The translations under genes and the position numbers were made by a program. This document shows, piece by piece, positions 1-7,623 of a DNA stretch of 43,781 nucleotides. Every line of letters begins with the position of its first letter. The stretch's first letter is position 1. This DNA comes from CAMEON01 sp045645165 (GTDB taxonomy: Bacteria > Bacillota > Clostridia > Oscillospirales > CAG-272), in NCBI GenBank assembly GCA_045645165.1, contig JAZRIF010000229.1:1-43781 (forward strand). The letters are read 5' to 3'. Under the pieces are notes generated by a model. The model was not told the origin of the DNA. It did not search any database and saw only the letters and a list, made by a program, of their open reading frames with translations.

Positions 1-545
1 GCGTTGAACTCAACCTCTTCCATGGTGAAGCAAGCGCGGAGCAGGGTGTTACCAACGGTCAGAGCGCCGTGGTTCTTCAGCAGGAATGCATCGTGCTTCT
101 GGATGTAGGGCATCAGGGACTCGGGAATCTCCATGGTGGAGGGCATACCGTAGTCGCAGGTAGGAACGTTACCGATGGTCAGAATAGCCTCGGGCAGGAT
201 GTACTGGTCCAGCTCAACACCGGCAACGGTGAAGGCGGTAGCCACAGGGGGATGAGCGTGAACGACTGCACCTGCGTCGGGACGCTCCTGATACACTCTC
301 ATGTGCATCTTGATCTCGGAGGAAGGATTGAGCTTACCGTCGATCTTGTTACCGTTAGCGTCGATCTTGATGATCATGTCGGGGGTCATGAAGCCCTTGG
401 ACACGCCGGTAGGAGTGCAGTAGAACTCGTTGGGGCCGACCTTTACGGAGATGTTACCGTCGTTAGCAGCAACGAAACCGTGGTCGTAGATGCGCTTACC
501 AATGTCGCAAATTTCCTTTTTGATTTCGAACGGAGACTGTGCCAT
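1..545 (-). CDS. Class II aldolase (L-fuculose-phosphate aldolase type), 3' end outside window
   Basis: The first 181 residues of a class II aldolase/adducin-family enzyme are visible; the family is about 215 residues, so about 35 are missing beyond position 1. Such enzymes split sugar phosphates (L-fuculose-1-P, L-rhamnulose-1-P) into dihydroxyacetone phosphate and an aldehyde, or epimerise ribulose-5-P, using a zinc ion. The zinc and catalytic set is intact: Glu77 in PSSE, His96 and His98 in HAHPP, and His159 in NHGA. This matches the E73/H92/H94/H155 pattern of E. coli FucA with a shift of four. The NDGN phosphate-binding loop is at 28-31. The start at 545 follows a GAAAGGAAA ribosome binding site. 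It lies 88 bp downstream of acetate kinase on the same strand. Exact substrate is unknown; no kinase or isomerase of a fucose pathway is in view. Confidence 0.88.
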   Translation of the reverse strand, partial: MAQSPFEIKKEICDIGKRIYDHGFVAANDGNISVKVGPNEFYCTPTGVSKGFMTPDMIIKIDANGNKIDGKLNPSSEIKMHMRVYQERPDAGAVVHAHPPVATAFTVAGVELDQYILPEAILTIGNVPTCDYGMPSTMEIPESLMPYIQKHDAFLLKNHGALTVGNTLLRACFTMEEVEFN

Positions 546-594
546 AGTTTTGTTTTCCTTTCGCTTATAAAAAATTTTTTATACTTGTTTATCT

Positions 595-610
595 CCCTCG
601 CGGCCGAGGG
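595..610 (-). other. Small GC-rich inverted repeat between ackA and the aldolase
   Basis: CCCTCG and CGAGGG flank a 4-base loop. On the minus strand the repeat follows the ackA stop but is not followed by a U-run, so it is a poor terminator. An AT palindrome (TATAAAAAATTTTTTATA, 566-583) lies just downstream, before the aldolase start. The two may process or stabilise a joint transcript. Confidence 0.4.
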
Positions 611-633
611 ATAATGGGAACTGAAGGGATGCC

Positions 634-1833
634 TTACAGAGCCTTGGCCAGAGCCTCGGTGTCGCAGGCGATCATGAACTCCTCGTCGGTGGGGATGACC
701 AGCACCTTGGTGGCGGAGCCGGGCTTGGAGATCTCCAGAATGTCGCCGTGGGGAGCGGTGGCGTTCTTCTCGGCGTCGAAGTCGATACCGAAGAAGGACA
801 GGTTACCGGCTACCAGCTCGCGGGTGCGGCGATCGTTCTCGCCCACGCCTGCGGTGAAGACCAGAACGTCCAGACCGTTCATCTCGGCGGTGTAGGTACC
901 GATGAGCTTGATAGCGCCGCGGGCCATGAGCTCCATAGCCAGCTTAGCGCGCTCGTTGCCTGCGTCAGCACCAGCCCAGACCTCGCGGCCGTCGTTAGAG
1001 ACGCCGGAGACGCCCAGGAGACCGGACTTCTTGTTCATGGCGTTGTCGATCTCGTCGGGGGTCATGCCCGTCTGCTTCATGATGTAGGTCACGAGAGAGG
1101 GGTCGATGGCGCCGCAGCGAGTGCCCATAGGCAGACCGTCCTGGGGAGTGAAGCCCATCGAGGTGTCTACGGCGATGCCGCCGTCGATAGCGGTGACGGA
1201 GGAGCCGGAGCCGATGTGGCAGGTGATGATCTTGAGATCCTTGATATCCTTGCCCAGATACTCGGCAGCCTTGGCGGCTACGTAGCGGTGGGAGGTACCG
1301 TGGAAGCCGTACTTACGGATGCCGTACTTCTCATACCACTCGTAGGGCAGAGCGTACATGTAAGCCTTGGGCTCCAGGGTGGAGTAGAAGGACGTGTCGA
1401 ACACGCCGACGTGAGGCTGGTTAGCCAGAACGGCGCGGCAGGCGTACACACCCTTGATAGCGGGCGGGCCGTGCAGGGGGTTGATGGGAACGATGGACTC
1501 CAGGTACTCCATCTCGGCCTCGGTGAGGACCTGAGAGGACTGGAACTTACCGCCGTGTGCGAAACGGTGGCCGACGGCGCCGATCTCGTCCACGCTCTTA
1601 ATGACGCCCCACTCGGCGTCGGTCAGAAGCTTCAGGACCAGTTCGATGGCCTCGTTGTGGGTAGGCATGGGGTAGCTCTCGGCGTAGGTAGGCTGACCGG
1701 GACGCTTGTGGGTGATGTTACCCGCAGGACCGATCTGCTCGCAGAGACCCTTTGCCAGCACCTTGTGCTCGTCCATATCAAAGAGCTGATACTTCAGCGA
1801 CGAGCTACCGGCATTGACAACCAGTATTTTCAT
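634..1833 (-). CDS. ackA: Acetate kinase
   Basis: This 399-residue protein is a full-length acetate kinase, which interconverts acetyl phosphate + ADP and acetate + ATP and is the last, ATP-yielding step of acetate fermentation. The N-terminal NAGSSSLK (Asn7), GHRFAHGG with Arg91, the VFDTSF segment with the catalytic Asp, HGTSH, the HIGSGSS phosphate loop, the FTAGVGEND motif and the C-terminal DEE are all present. Two motifs deviate: the usual RSGDIDP is RCGAIDP and the usual FDTAFH is FDTSFY. The start at 1833 is chosen because GGAAGGAG lies just upstream and the conserved MKILVVNAG begins there; an in-frame start 14 codons further up lacks support. No phosphotransacetylase gene is adjacent. 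It probably shares its transcript with the aldolase downstream. Confidence 0.97.
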   Translation of the reverse strand: MKILVVNAGSSSLKYQLFDMDEHKVLAKGLCEQIGPAGNITHKRPGQPTYAESYPMPTHNEAIELVLKLLTDAEWGVIKSVDEIGAVGHRFAHGGKFQSSQVLTEAEMEYLESIVPINPLHGPPAIKGVYACRAVLANQPHVGVFDTSFYSTLEPKAYMYALPYEWYEKYGIRKYGFHGTSHRYVAAKAAEYLGKDIKDLKIITCHIGSGSSVTAIDGGIAVDTSMGFTPQDGLPMGTRCGAIDPSLVTYIMKQTGMTPDEIDNAMNKKSGLLGVSGVSNDGREVWAGADAGNERAKLAMELMARGAIKLIGTYTAEMNGLDVLVFTAGVGENDRRTRELVAGNLSFFGIDFDAEKNATAPHGDILEISKPGSATKVLVIPTDEEFMIACDTEALAKAL

Positions 1834-1890
1834 GATGACGTGTTCTCCTTCCGGGGGGATTTTGATAGAAGACAAATCTATTCACCATGT

Positions 1891-1919
1891 ATTATATCAA
1901 AATGACGAAAAAAATGCAA
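1891..1919 (-). promoter_or_regulatory. Promoter of ackA
   Basis: On the minus strand TTGCAT (1914-1919) and TATAAT (1891-1896) are separated by 17 bp, about 60 bp before the ackA start. Confidence 0.75.
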
Positions 1920-2254
1920 GGGTTTTCGGAATTTTTTTTGTTTCAAAACTCAACAAACTTTTCGCCCCCTGTTTTTGCGGTTTTTACACTACAGGGGGGA
2001 CTGACAAAAAAATATCAAAAATTCTGACAAAAAAATAACGAGATGCCACGAAAAAGGGTGGTTTATCGGTGGTATTTCTTCCTTATTATAGTGTATGATT
2101 TGTCGTCCCTATGTCATACCCCCGTTTTTTGGGGGGTAATGACAGGTTTTCGGGGGGGATTTCAGGGCAGGGAAGTGCATTGTGCAATTTGACGAATGAG
2201 CAAAAAGGAAATTCATGATAATGAAGGAAATTTTTGAAATATTTTGCAAAAGAT
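1920..2254. other. AT-rich non-coding region upstream of ackA with repeats
   Basis: No gene is credible here. Three structures stand out. CCCCCTG and CAGGGGG are inverted around a 20-base loop (about 1965-1998). CTGACAAAAAAATA occurs twice (2001-2014 and 2024-2037, 23 bp apart). A GTCAT-CCCCC hairpin pairs with GGGGG-ATGAC (about 2113-2143). They may be binding sites controlling ackA, but nothing in the sequence proves this. Confidence 0.45.
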
Positions 2255-2289
2255 AGGAAAAGGGGCAGAGACCGTAAAGGTCTCTGCCC
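2255..2289 (-). terminator. Rho-independent terminator of the GH123-like gene
   Basis: A perfect 11-bp stem (GGGCAGAGACC with its complement, 5-base loop, 2263-2289) follows the stop codon by 13 bases and runs into CTTTTCCT on the minus strand. Confidence 0.9.
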
Positions 2290-2302
2290 GAAAGGGGATT
2301 GT

Positions 2303-4699
2303 TTACTTCATTGCCTCCGCGACCTTCTCGAGAAGCATCACGCGGACGGCCTTGAGGTAGTCGTCGTCGCTGGTGTAGGTTACGACGTCGGTGGTGACCA
2401 TGGCCACCATCTCGTCGGCGGCCTCGGCGCCTACCAATTCCTCCAGCATGGCCAGAAGCTGGTAGTCCTGGATGCCCATACGGATGGTTTCCAGGCGGTG
2501 GGAGGAGATGGGCTCGTAGATGCCCACCTGGGCGCCGCTGTAGAGCAGGACACCGTCACCGTGGGAGGTCGCGCCCACGAGAGGCGTGAGATCGTTCATG
2601 GGATCGGAGGTCCAGTACGCGCTGTCCCAGTAAAGGAAACCGGTAGAGTCGGTCATCTTGCACTGCCAGATGGAGATCACGGGCTCGGTGCCGTCGCCCA
2701 GTGCCAGCCAGTTGGCGTAGGGCTGACCGGGCTCCCAGCAGACGTACAGCCAGGTCTCGTGACCCTCACGGGCCAGAGCGGCCATACGCTCGGCAAAGGT
2801 GCCGTACTTGGCGTCCTGGGCGGAGGTGGTCATGAACTGGGTACCGGCGATCACAGCCTTGTCGCGAGGCGTGAATGCGAAGGGCTTGGTGCACCAGATG
2901 TTGACGTAGTTCTTCATGAACTCAATCTGATCCTGCTCCCCAACGGTGACGTTGGTAAAGAAGGGAGATACCTGGTTGTAGCCGGGGAAGGTCTGGGACA
3001 GACGGTCGCCCGCGGCGGCCAACTGGTTGAGCTTGCTCGTATCGGTGGGCTCGTCTACGTAGTAGTAGAAGCCCTTCTTCAGCCAGCTTTCGTTCTGGCT
3101 CAGAATGCTGTGGGCCTGGCTCTCGTTGTCGCTGATCTTGTTGATGACGAAGGAATTGACGCGAGGATTGTTCAGGTACTCGGTCACGCGGTCATCGGTG
3201 AGATTGTAAGGCAAACGGTAGGCACAGAGACGGTTCTCCAAGAGGAAGTCGTAGTAGATCTTGTAGAGATCCCAGTACTCCACGTCGGTCATGCCCGCGT
3301 TCTGATAGGACAGGGCGATGGGCCAGTCACCCATGCCGATGGCGGTACGCAGAGCGGTCTCGTCGGACAGGGAGAAGCCGTAGACGTAGGTGTAGACGTT
3401 GGCGGTCTTGATGACTTTGCCGCTGTCGGCGTCGGTGATGGTCAGAGTCGCGGTGTACAGGCCGGCGGGCTCATCCTTGTCTGTCCAGACCTTGATGACG
3501 AAGCCCTGAGAGTTACCGCCCTTGACGGAAACAGGGCCGTCGATGGGAGGAAGAGCATCAGGCAGCATATGGCCATTGACGTTCACGTAATGCTCGCGGA
3601 GCACCTTGGTTTTCAGGGTGTTGCCGCTTCCGCTCGTGAAGTCGGTCAGGGATACCGTGAAGGAGCGGTCAGCCTCGGGAGCCAGGAAGAACTGGCAATT
3701 CTCAATGCTGTTGCCCGCCATGTGGATGACGTAGGTGTTCAGATCCGTGGCGGTCACGTTGTTCTGGTAGAGCTTCTCGGTCATGTGATCGAACCACATC
3801 TTGACCGAAGCGTCCTCGTTCGTCGCGTTCAGCTTGTCGTAGTTGACGCCGTCGACGGTGGGCTCCTTCAGATCCGAGCCTTCGCCGGGCTTGGAGAGAT
3901 CAATGTTCATGTCGCCGTAAGCCTCCTTGGCAGTCTTGAAGAAGTCGATGGCGTAGATGTACACCGACTCACCCTCGCCGCCGGGAGCGGTCAGGAAGTC
4001 CAAACGGAAGCCGTTGACGTTGCCCGTCCAGTCTGCGTTGGACAGGTCAAAGATGATCTTTTGCCAGCCGTCGTTGCCGGCATCAAAGGTGGCGGTGGTC
4101 TGGTAACCGGGGGTGGGTCCCTGAACGGATCCCGAGAAGTAGAACAGCTCAAAGGTCTCGGAGCTGCAGTTCTCGGCGCGGATGGTCATGACGATGTACT
4201 TGTACTCGTCGGCGCTGACGCTGTCCAGCTTCAGACCCTTCATGTAGCCTGCGTAGTTGAAGGTCACGAAGGGATCGGAGGCACCCTTGGTGGTGGTCAG
4301 CTTGAGAACCGATCCGTAGGTCGAATCCATCTCAATAGCGAATTTGCACTGGTTCGCGCCGCTGAAAATGGAATTGAGCTTGGGCCGCTTGGAGTCAAAG
4401 AAAGTGACGTGAGCGGGGTCGGTGGGCTCGTTGACGCGGGTGGCGGGATCCTCGGTGGTGACCTCCTCGGTGAGGGCCTCGGTGGGCGTTTCGGTCAGCG
4501 CCTCGGTGTCCTTCGCCGTGCCCTCCGTGTCGGGGACGGTCACGGGCTCTCCGGTGACGGGATCAGTGACCACCGTGGTGTCTCCGGGCGTGGTTTCAGA
4601 GCCTCCTTTGGTGGTGCAGGCCGCGAACAGCAGAGCCATCAGGGTCGCCAGTACCAGGATGATGGGCAGTAAGCGGGTCTTGCGGGTGGATTGTTTCAT
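2303..4699 (-). CDS. Secreted lipoprotein with GH123/DUF4091-like glycosidase domain
   Basis: A 798-residue surface lipoprotein, probably a glycoside hydrolase. The signal peptide ends in a lipobox-like FAAC (Cys28), followed by a Thr/Glu/Pro-rich spacer to about residue 75. A beta-rich, carbohydrate-binding-like region follows (about 80-250), then a beta domain, then a TIM-barrel-like part with YYYVDEP (Asp549-Glu550). Near the C terminus GDGVLLYSG and SSHRLETIRMGIQDYQLL match the DUF4091 signature. In GH123 N-acetylgalactosaminidases an Asp-Glu pair carries out substrate-assisted catalysis, so D549/E550 are the likely catalytic residues. The start at 4699 has AAGGAGG in front; a longer reading frame upstream crosses the promoter and is rejected. 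It is a single-gene transcript with its own promoter and terminator. Substrate is unknown. Confidence 0.82.
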   Translation of the reverse strand: MKQSTRKTRLLPIILVLATLMALLFAACTTKGGSETTPGDTTVVTDPVTGEPVTVPDTEGTAKDTEALTETPTEALTEEVTTEDPATRVNEPTDPAHVTFFDSKRPKLNSIFSGANQCKFAIEMDSTYGSVLKLTTTKGASDPFVTFNYAGYMKGLKLDSVSADEYKYIVMTIRAENCSSETFELFYFSGSVQGPTPGYQTTATFDAGNDGWQKIIFDLSNADWTGNVNGFRLDFLTAPGGEGESVYIYAIDFFKTAKEAYGDMNIDLSKPGEGSDLKEPTVDGVNYDKLNATNEDASVKMWFDHMTEKLYQNNVTATDLNTYVIHMAGNSIENCQFFLAPEADRSFTVSLTDFTSGSGNTLKTKVLREHYVNVNGHMLPDALPPIDGPVSVKGGNSQGFVIKVWTDKDEPAGLYTATLTITDADSGKVIKTANVYTYVYGFSLSDETALRTAIGMGDWPIALSYQNAGMTDVEYWDLYKIYYDFLLENRLCAYRLPYNLTDDRVTEYLNNPRVNSFVINKISDNESQAHSILSQNESWLKKGFYYYVDEPTDTSKLNQLAAAGDRLSQTFPGYNQVSPFFTNVTVGEQDQIEFMKNYVNIWCTKPFAFTPRDKAVIAGTQFMTTSAQDAKYGTFAERMAALAREGHETWLYVCWEPGQPYANWLALGDGTEPVISIWQCKMTDSTGFLYWDSAYWTSDPMNDLTPLVGATSHGDGVLLYSGAQVGIYEPISSHRLETIRMGIQDYQLLAMLEELVGAEAADEMVAMVTTDVVTYTSDDDYLKAVRVMLLEKVAEAMK

Positions 4700-4738
4700 G
4701 AAAACCTCCTTGTGTGGGGGGATTTGGGATATGGAATC

Positions 4739-4767
4739 ATTATAACATAGAACCGGCACTCCGTCAA
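4739..4767 (-). promoter_or_regulatory. Promoter of the GH123-like lipoprotein gene
   Basis: TTGACG (4762-4767), a 17-bp spacer and TATAAT (4739-4744) on the minus strand, 39 bp before the start codon. Confidence 0.85.
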
Positions 4768-4794
4768 GGGAGAAGATGGGAAATTTCATGAAAA

Positions 4795-4827
4795 AGAAAA
4801 ACCAGAGCCGATAAATCGACTCTGGTT
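4795..4827 (-). terminator. Terminator of repeat module 1
   Basis: A 13-bp stem with one G-U pair (AACCAGAG..CGAT, 4800-4827) followed on the minus strand by TTTTTC. It sits 6 bases after a CCA-ended tRNA-like 3' end, the same arrangement as the real tRNA-Val terminator. Confidence 0.75.
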
Positions 4828-4832
4828 GCTTT

Positions 4833-4995
4833 TGGTGGAGCCCGCGGTGTAAGCACCGCCCGGAATCGAACCATCCCTCGCGGCGCTTCGCGCTCCGCTC
4901 GGGGTACAAGCTGCACTCCACTCGCTTTGCTCGCTACAAAACAGATTTTCTTGGTTGCGGGCAACTTGAACATGGGCTCTCATCCAAACTATTCG
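4833..4995 (-). repeat. tRNA-3'-end repeat module 1
   Basis: Read on the minus strand the module begins with GGATGAGA near 4985, continues through a GC-rich segment containing CAGCTTGTACCCCGAGCGG, and ends in GGTTCGATTCC and GGGCTCCACCA (to 4833). The end resembles the T-arm and CCA terminus of a tRNA, but no D-arm or anticodon arm precedes it. It aligns with module 2 along its length with small gaps. It is not a functional tRNA. Confidence 0.6.
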
Positions 4996-5001
4996 CATCA
5001 T

Positions 5002-5031
5002 AAACAAAAACGGACTGCTTACGCAATCCGT
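5002..5031 (-). terminator. Terminator of repeat module 2
   Basis: ACGGACTGC and GCAATCCGT pair around TTAC (5010-5031), with a U-run on the minus strand. The stem-loop is base for base the same as the one after the intact tRNA-Val. Confidence 0.8.
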
Positions 5032-5039
5032 TTTTCTTT

Positions 5040-5180
5040 TGGTGGAGACAGTTGGAATCTGAACCGACCCTCGCGGCTCGAAGCGCTCCGCTCGGGGTAC
5101 AAGCTGCGCTCCGCGACCTGCGGTCGCTACAGAGCGGAGAATTTTTACTTACGGGCAGCTTGCGCATTGGTTCTCATCCA
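5040..5180 (-). repeat. tRNA-3'-end repeat module 2
   Basis: On the minus strand this ends in GGTTCAGATTCCAACTGTCTCCACCA-like sequence (5040-5066), almost identical to the last 26 bases of tRNA-Val at 5231-5307 but with one extra base in the T-loop. The rest of the tRNA is replaced by a GC-rich segment shared with module 1 (CAGCTTGTACCCCGAGCGG, then GCCGCGAGGG). It looks like a copy of the tRNA 3' end plus its terminator. Confidence 0.65.
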
Positions 5181-5189
5181 AACTCCCCA

Positions 5190-5226
5190 CAAAAACAAAA
5201 ACGGACTGCTTACGCAATCCGTTTTA
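5190..5226 (-). terminator. Terminator of tRNA-Val
   Basis: A 9-bp stem (ACGGATTGC-GTAA-GCAGTCCGT on the minus strand) flanked by A- and U-runs, four bases after the encoded CCA. Confidence 0.88.
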
Positions 5227-5230
5227 TTTT

Positions 5231-5307
5231 TGGTGGAGACAGTTGGAATCGAACCAATGACCTCATGCATGTCAAGCATGCGCTCTAACCAGCTGAGCTA
5301 TGCCTCC
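5231..5307 (-). tRNA. tRNA-Val (anticodon GAC)
   Basis: A complete 77-nt cloverleaf on the minus strand. The acceptor stem GGAGGCA pairs with TGTCTCC, and the D-arm is AGCTCAGCTGGTTAGAGC. The anticodon arm is CATGC-TTGACAT-GCATG with GAC at the anticodon. The T-arm carries TTCGAAT and CCA is encoded. GAC reads the valine codon GUC. It has its own consensus promoter and terminator. Confidence 0.97.
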
Positions 5308-5319
5308 GCAACGCAAGAT

Positions 5320-5348
5320 ATTATAGCATATGCGGAGGCGTTTGTCAA
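5320..5348 (-). promoter_or_regulatory. Promoter of tRNA-Val
   Basis: A perfect TTGACA (5343-5348), 17 bp, TATAAT (5320-5325) on the minus strand, 12 bp before the mature tRNA 5' end. Confidence 0.92.
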
Positions 5349-5393
5349 TAGGTTTTTGAAAAGTTTTTTTGAAAAAGTCAAAATTTTCTCGGC

Positions 5394-6191
5394 TTATTTT
5401 TGAGTGTGAGCCATTTCATCAAAGAAAGACGTATGCAACTGCTTTTTGAGTCCCCGTTTTATTTGTCCTGCCGTCATAAACGTGAGATCTCCGATTGTGA
5501 CTCCGCAGGACAGGGGGGCTGAGACTCCGTTCATTATGTATCTGCTCTCGTTAGGAATCGTTTGCAGGATAAGGATGTGTATCACTGCATTGTTACTTGG
5601 ATCAATGGATGGGAGCGGATGAATGCGATCTCGGTTTTTGTCCAGCGTACGATTTTTAGCGCGGAAAAAGAGAGTTCGCGCGCCCTGCATATGCGGGAGA
5701 GATGAGCCGCCACCTTCGCGGATGACCTGGCCTTTACTCGTTGGAGTAATGACGTATTCCTGTGAATTGGGAATCGTCAAAGCGCGTCGGAAGGGGAAAA
5801 CAATGTCGATAAAATGGAGGCATAGGGTACCTTCGTCGGTGGCGATTTCTATGTCGCTTTTGTCGGAGGCTCCTCCTAGAGAGGCAAAGGGCGGGCGAGT
5901 CACGCGGAGGCGGTAGCGGTGGAACAGGCACAGGAAAAACACCGACACATAGAAATATATTTTTTTGAGAATATAGATCAGTATCGGAATGACGAAGATG
6001 AGAGTAAGAGCGAATGCCACGACGATAGCGGCGGCAATGCCCAAGGTCTTCAACAGCGCGGTATGACCGAAAACGGTATCTGCCCATGAAATGAAACCCT
6101 CTGCCAGAAGGCGGGGTAAAGGCCACGTAAGCAGTCCTACGATCAAAAGCATGGCGGTCAGTGTGCCGAAAATGAGTAGATTTCTTTTCAT
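5394..6191 (-). CDS. Two-helix membrane protein of unknown function
   Basis: I do not recognise this 265-residue protein. Two hydrophobic segments (about 7-28 and 45-75) are followed by a hydrophobic stretch near 80-90 and then about 165 polar, beta-prone residues ending in FFDEMAHTQK. It is the third gene of the sigma-factor/LRR operon, starting 31 bp after the LRR stop, with a weak AAAGGGG ribosome binding site. That position suggests a role in the same sensing or envelope function, but this is inference. No clear terminator separates it from the tRNA-Val promoter just downstream. Confidence 0.72.
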   Translation of the reverse strand: MKRNLLIFGTLTAMLLIVGLLTWPLPRLLAEGFISWADTVFGHTALLKTLGIAAAIVVAFALTLIFVIPILIYILKKIYFYVSVFFLCLFHRYRLRVTRPPFASLGGASDKSDIEIATDEGTLCLHFIDIVFPFRRALTIPNSQEYVITPTSKGQVIREGGGSSLPHMQGARTLFFRAKNRTLDKNRDRIHPLPSIDPSNNAVIHILILQTIPNESRYIMNGVSAPLSCGVTIGDLTFMTAGQIKRGLKKQLHTSFFDEMAHTQK

Positions 6192-6222
6192 GTCTTTACC
6201 CCTTTGTAGTGTGAAATGGGAA

Positions 6223-7623
6223 TCAGTCTGCTGTGTTGAACTGAACGTAAGGAAGCAGAAGCGCGGCGGTCTGCTCGTCCATTTGGATCTTGGCGAAGTC
6301 CTCGGCGGTGCCTACGTACTCAATGACGAGGTCTTCCGAGGAAATGGCCGAAATGTGACCGATCTCGGTGACGGTGGAGGGCAGGACGATGCGCTCCAGA
6401 GCGGTGCAGTTTTTGAAGAAGTCATCATCCAGCTTTTGAACGCCATCAAGGAAAACGAGTTCTTGCAATTTTTCGCAATCGGCAAAGCAGCCGTATGCAA
6501 TGATCTGCGCTGCTGTCTCAAACCGAGTCAATCCCGCGCAGTTTTTGAAGGCTTCAAAGCCGATGATCTGTACATTGGGCATGTGTACCTCTGTGATGGA
6601 TGTCGTGTCTCGGAATGCCCACGGAACGATCTCCAAAACGCCGGGGAGGTCAAGCGTATGCAGGGATGTGCATCCCTCGAAGAGCCGTTCGCCGCCAAAG
6701 GAAATAACGGACGAAGGAATGGACAGGCTTTCCAACGAAGAGCAATTCATAAAGACGGCACCTACGACCCATTCGCAGGAATCGGGAATCGTAACGGAGG
6801 TAATGCTGGTTTTGTCTGCAAAGGCGTGACCGTAGATGCGTTTTACACCGTTGGGCACCACCACGTTGCCGCCGGCTCCGTTGTAGTCAATGAGGTTGCC
6901 GCCGTAGATGACGAATTCATCGGTATGGGCATCGAGCCAAGGAGTTCCATACATTGCCGAGGTCTGGATCTCGTGATCGGTAGTCAGATTGATATCCTTT
7001 AACTTCGTGCATTGGTAGAAAGCGTAGGTCTTCACGTTTGTCAAGCCTTCGCCCACAGTAACCTTTTTCAGCGACATACAACCAATGAATGCATAGTCGG
7101 ATATGATCTCCACCGTGTCGGGGAGGATCACCTCGGTAATATTCATGTTGTATGCAAAGGCTTGATATCCGATTTGCTTGACAGTCAACCCCTCCGGCGA
7201 GGTCTCGGGAATGCGGATGCGCTTATCCTTGGCCTTGCCGATGCCCGCCACGTAGCAGACTCCCTCTTCGCCGTCAACAGGGGCGAATTCCAGCCCTTCG
7301 GTGTATACGATAGCAGGCTCGGTTTCGCCCTCGGTGGGAGCCTCCGTCTCCCCCGCCGTGCTCTCGGGCAGTGATCCCGCCGGTGTCACGACCCCGGGGC
7401 CCTGCTGCCCCGCCCAGATGATCCCCGCCAGCGTCCCAAAGGCCACGATGGCGCAGACGGCGGCGACAAACCACCCGCTGGAGGTGACCCTCTGCCAGGT
7501 TTCCCAGGCGGTGGAGCGTGGTACCATGGTGGGCGCGGTAGCCGTGTCGGGCAGCTCGCTTTCCAGAATATAGCTCGCGCGGATGCCGTTCATCCCGCGC
7601 AGGATGGATGTAGACTGTTTCAT
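6223..7623 (-). CDS. Membrane-anchored leucine-rich-repeat (BspA-type) protein, possible anti-sigma/sensor
   Basis: A 466-residue single-pass membrane protein. Residues 1-52 are polar and probably cytoplasmic, 53-72 (WFVAAVCAIVAFGTLAGIIW) span the membrane, and a Thr/Glu-rich spacer (about 85-105) follows. The rest is a BspA-like LRR domain with repeated units such as GYQAFAYNMNITEVILPDTV and SDYAFIGCMSLKKVTV. Its ATG overlaps the sigma-factor stop in ATGA, so the two are translationally coupled. One-helix proteins encoded directly after an ECF sigma factor are usually its anti-sigma factor, which makes the N-terminal 52 residues the candidate sigma-binding part and the LRR domain an outside sensor. 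No known anti-sigma motif (such as the zinc-binding HxxxCxxC) is present, so this role is inferred. Confidence 0.85.
   Translation of the reverse strand: MKQSTSILRGMNGIRASYILESELPDTATAPTMVPRSTAWETWQRVTSSGWFVAAVCAIVAFGTLAGIIWAGQQGPGVVTPAGSLPESTAGETEAPTEGETEPAIVYTEGLEFAPVDGEEGVCYVAGIGKAKDKRIRIPETSPEGLTVKQIGYQAFAYNMNITEVILPDTVEIISDYAFIGCMSLKKVTVGEGLTNVKTYAFYQCTKLKDINLTTDHEIQTSAMYGTPWLDAHTDEFVIYGGNLIDYNGAGGNVVVPNGVKRIYGHAFADKTSITSVTIPDSCEWVVGAVFMNCSSLESLSIPSSVISFGGERLFEGCTSLHTLDLPGVLEIVPWAFRDTTSITEVHMPNVQIIGFEAFKNCAGLTRFETAAQIIAYGCFADCEKLQELVFLDGVQKLDDDFFKNCTALERIVLPSTVTEIGHISAISSEDLVIEYVGTAEDFAKIQMDEQTAALLLPYVQFNTAD

Noticed and set aside
4833..5066. Additional tRNA genes in the two repeat modules
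   Set aside because: Only T-arm and acceptor 3' parts are present; no D-arm, anticodon arm or matching 5' acceptor strand can be found.
4927..5403. Open frame of 158 codons over the tRNA-Val region
   Set aside because: It reads the antisense of the tRNA and of the repeat modules; such translations of tRNA antisense are a known database artefact.
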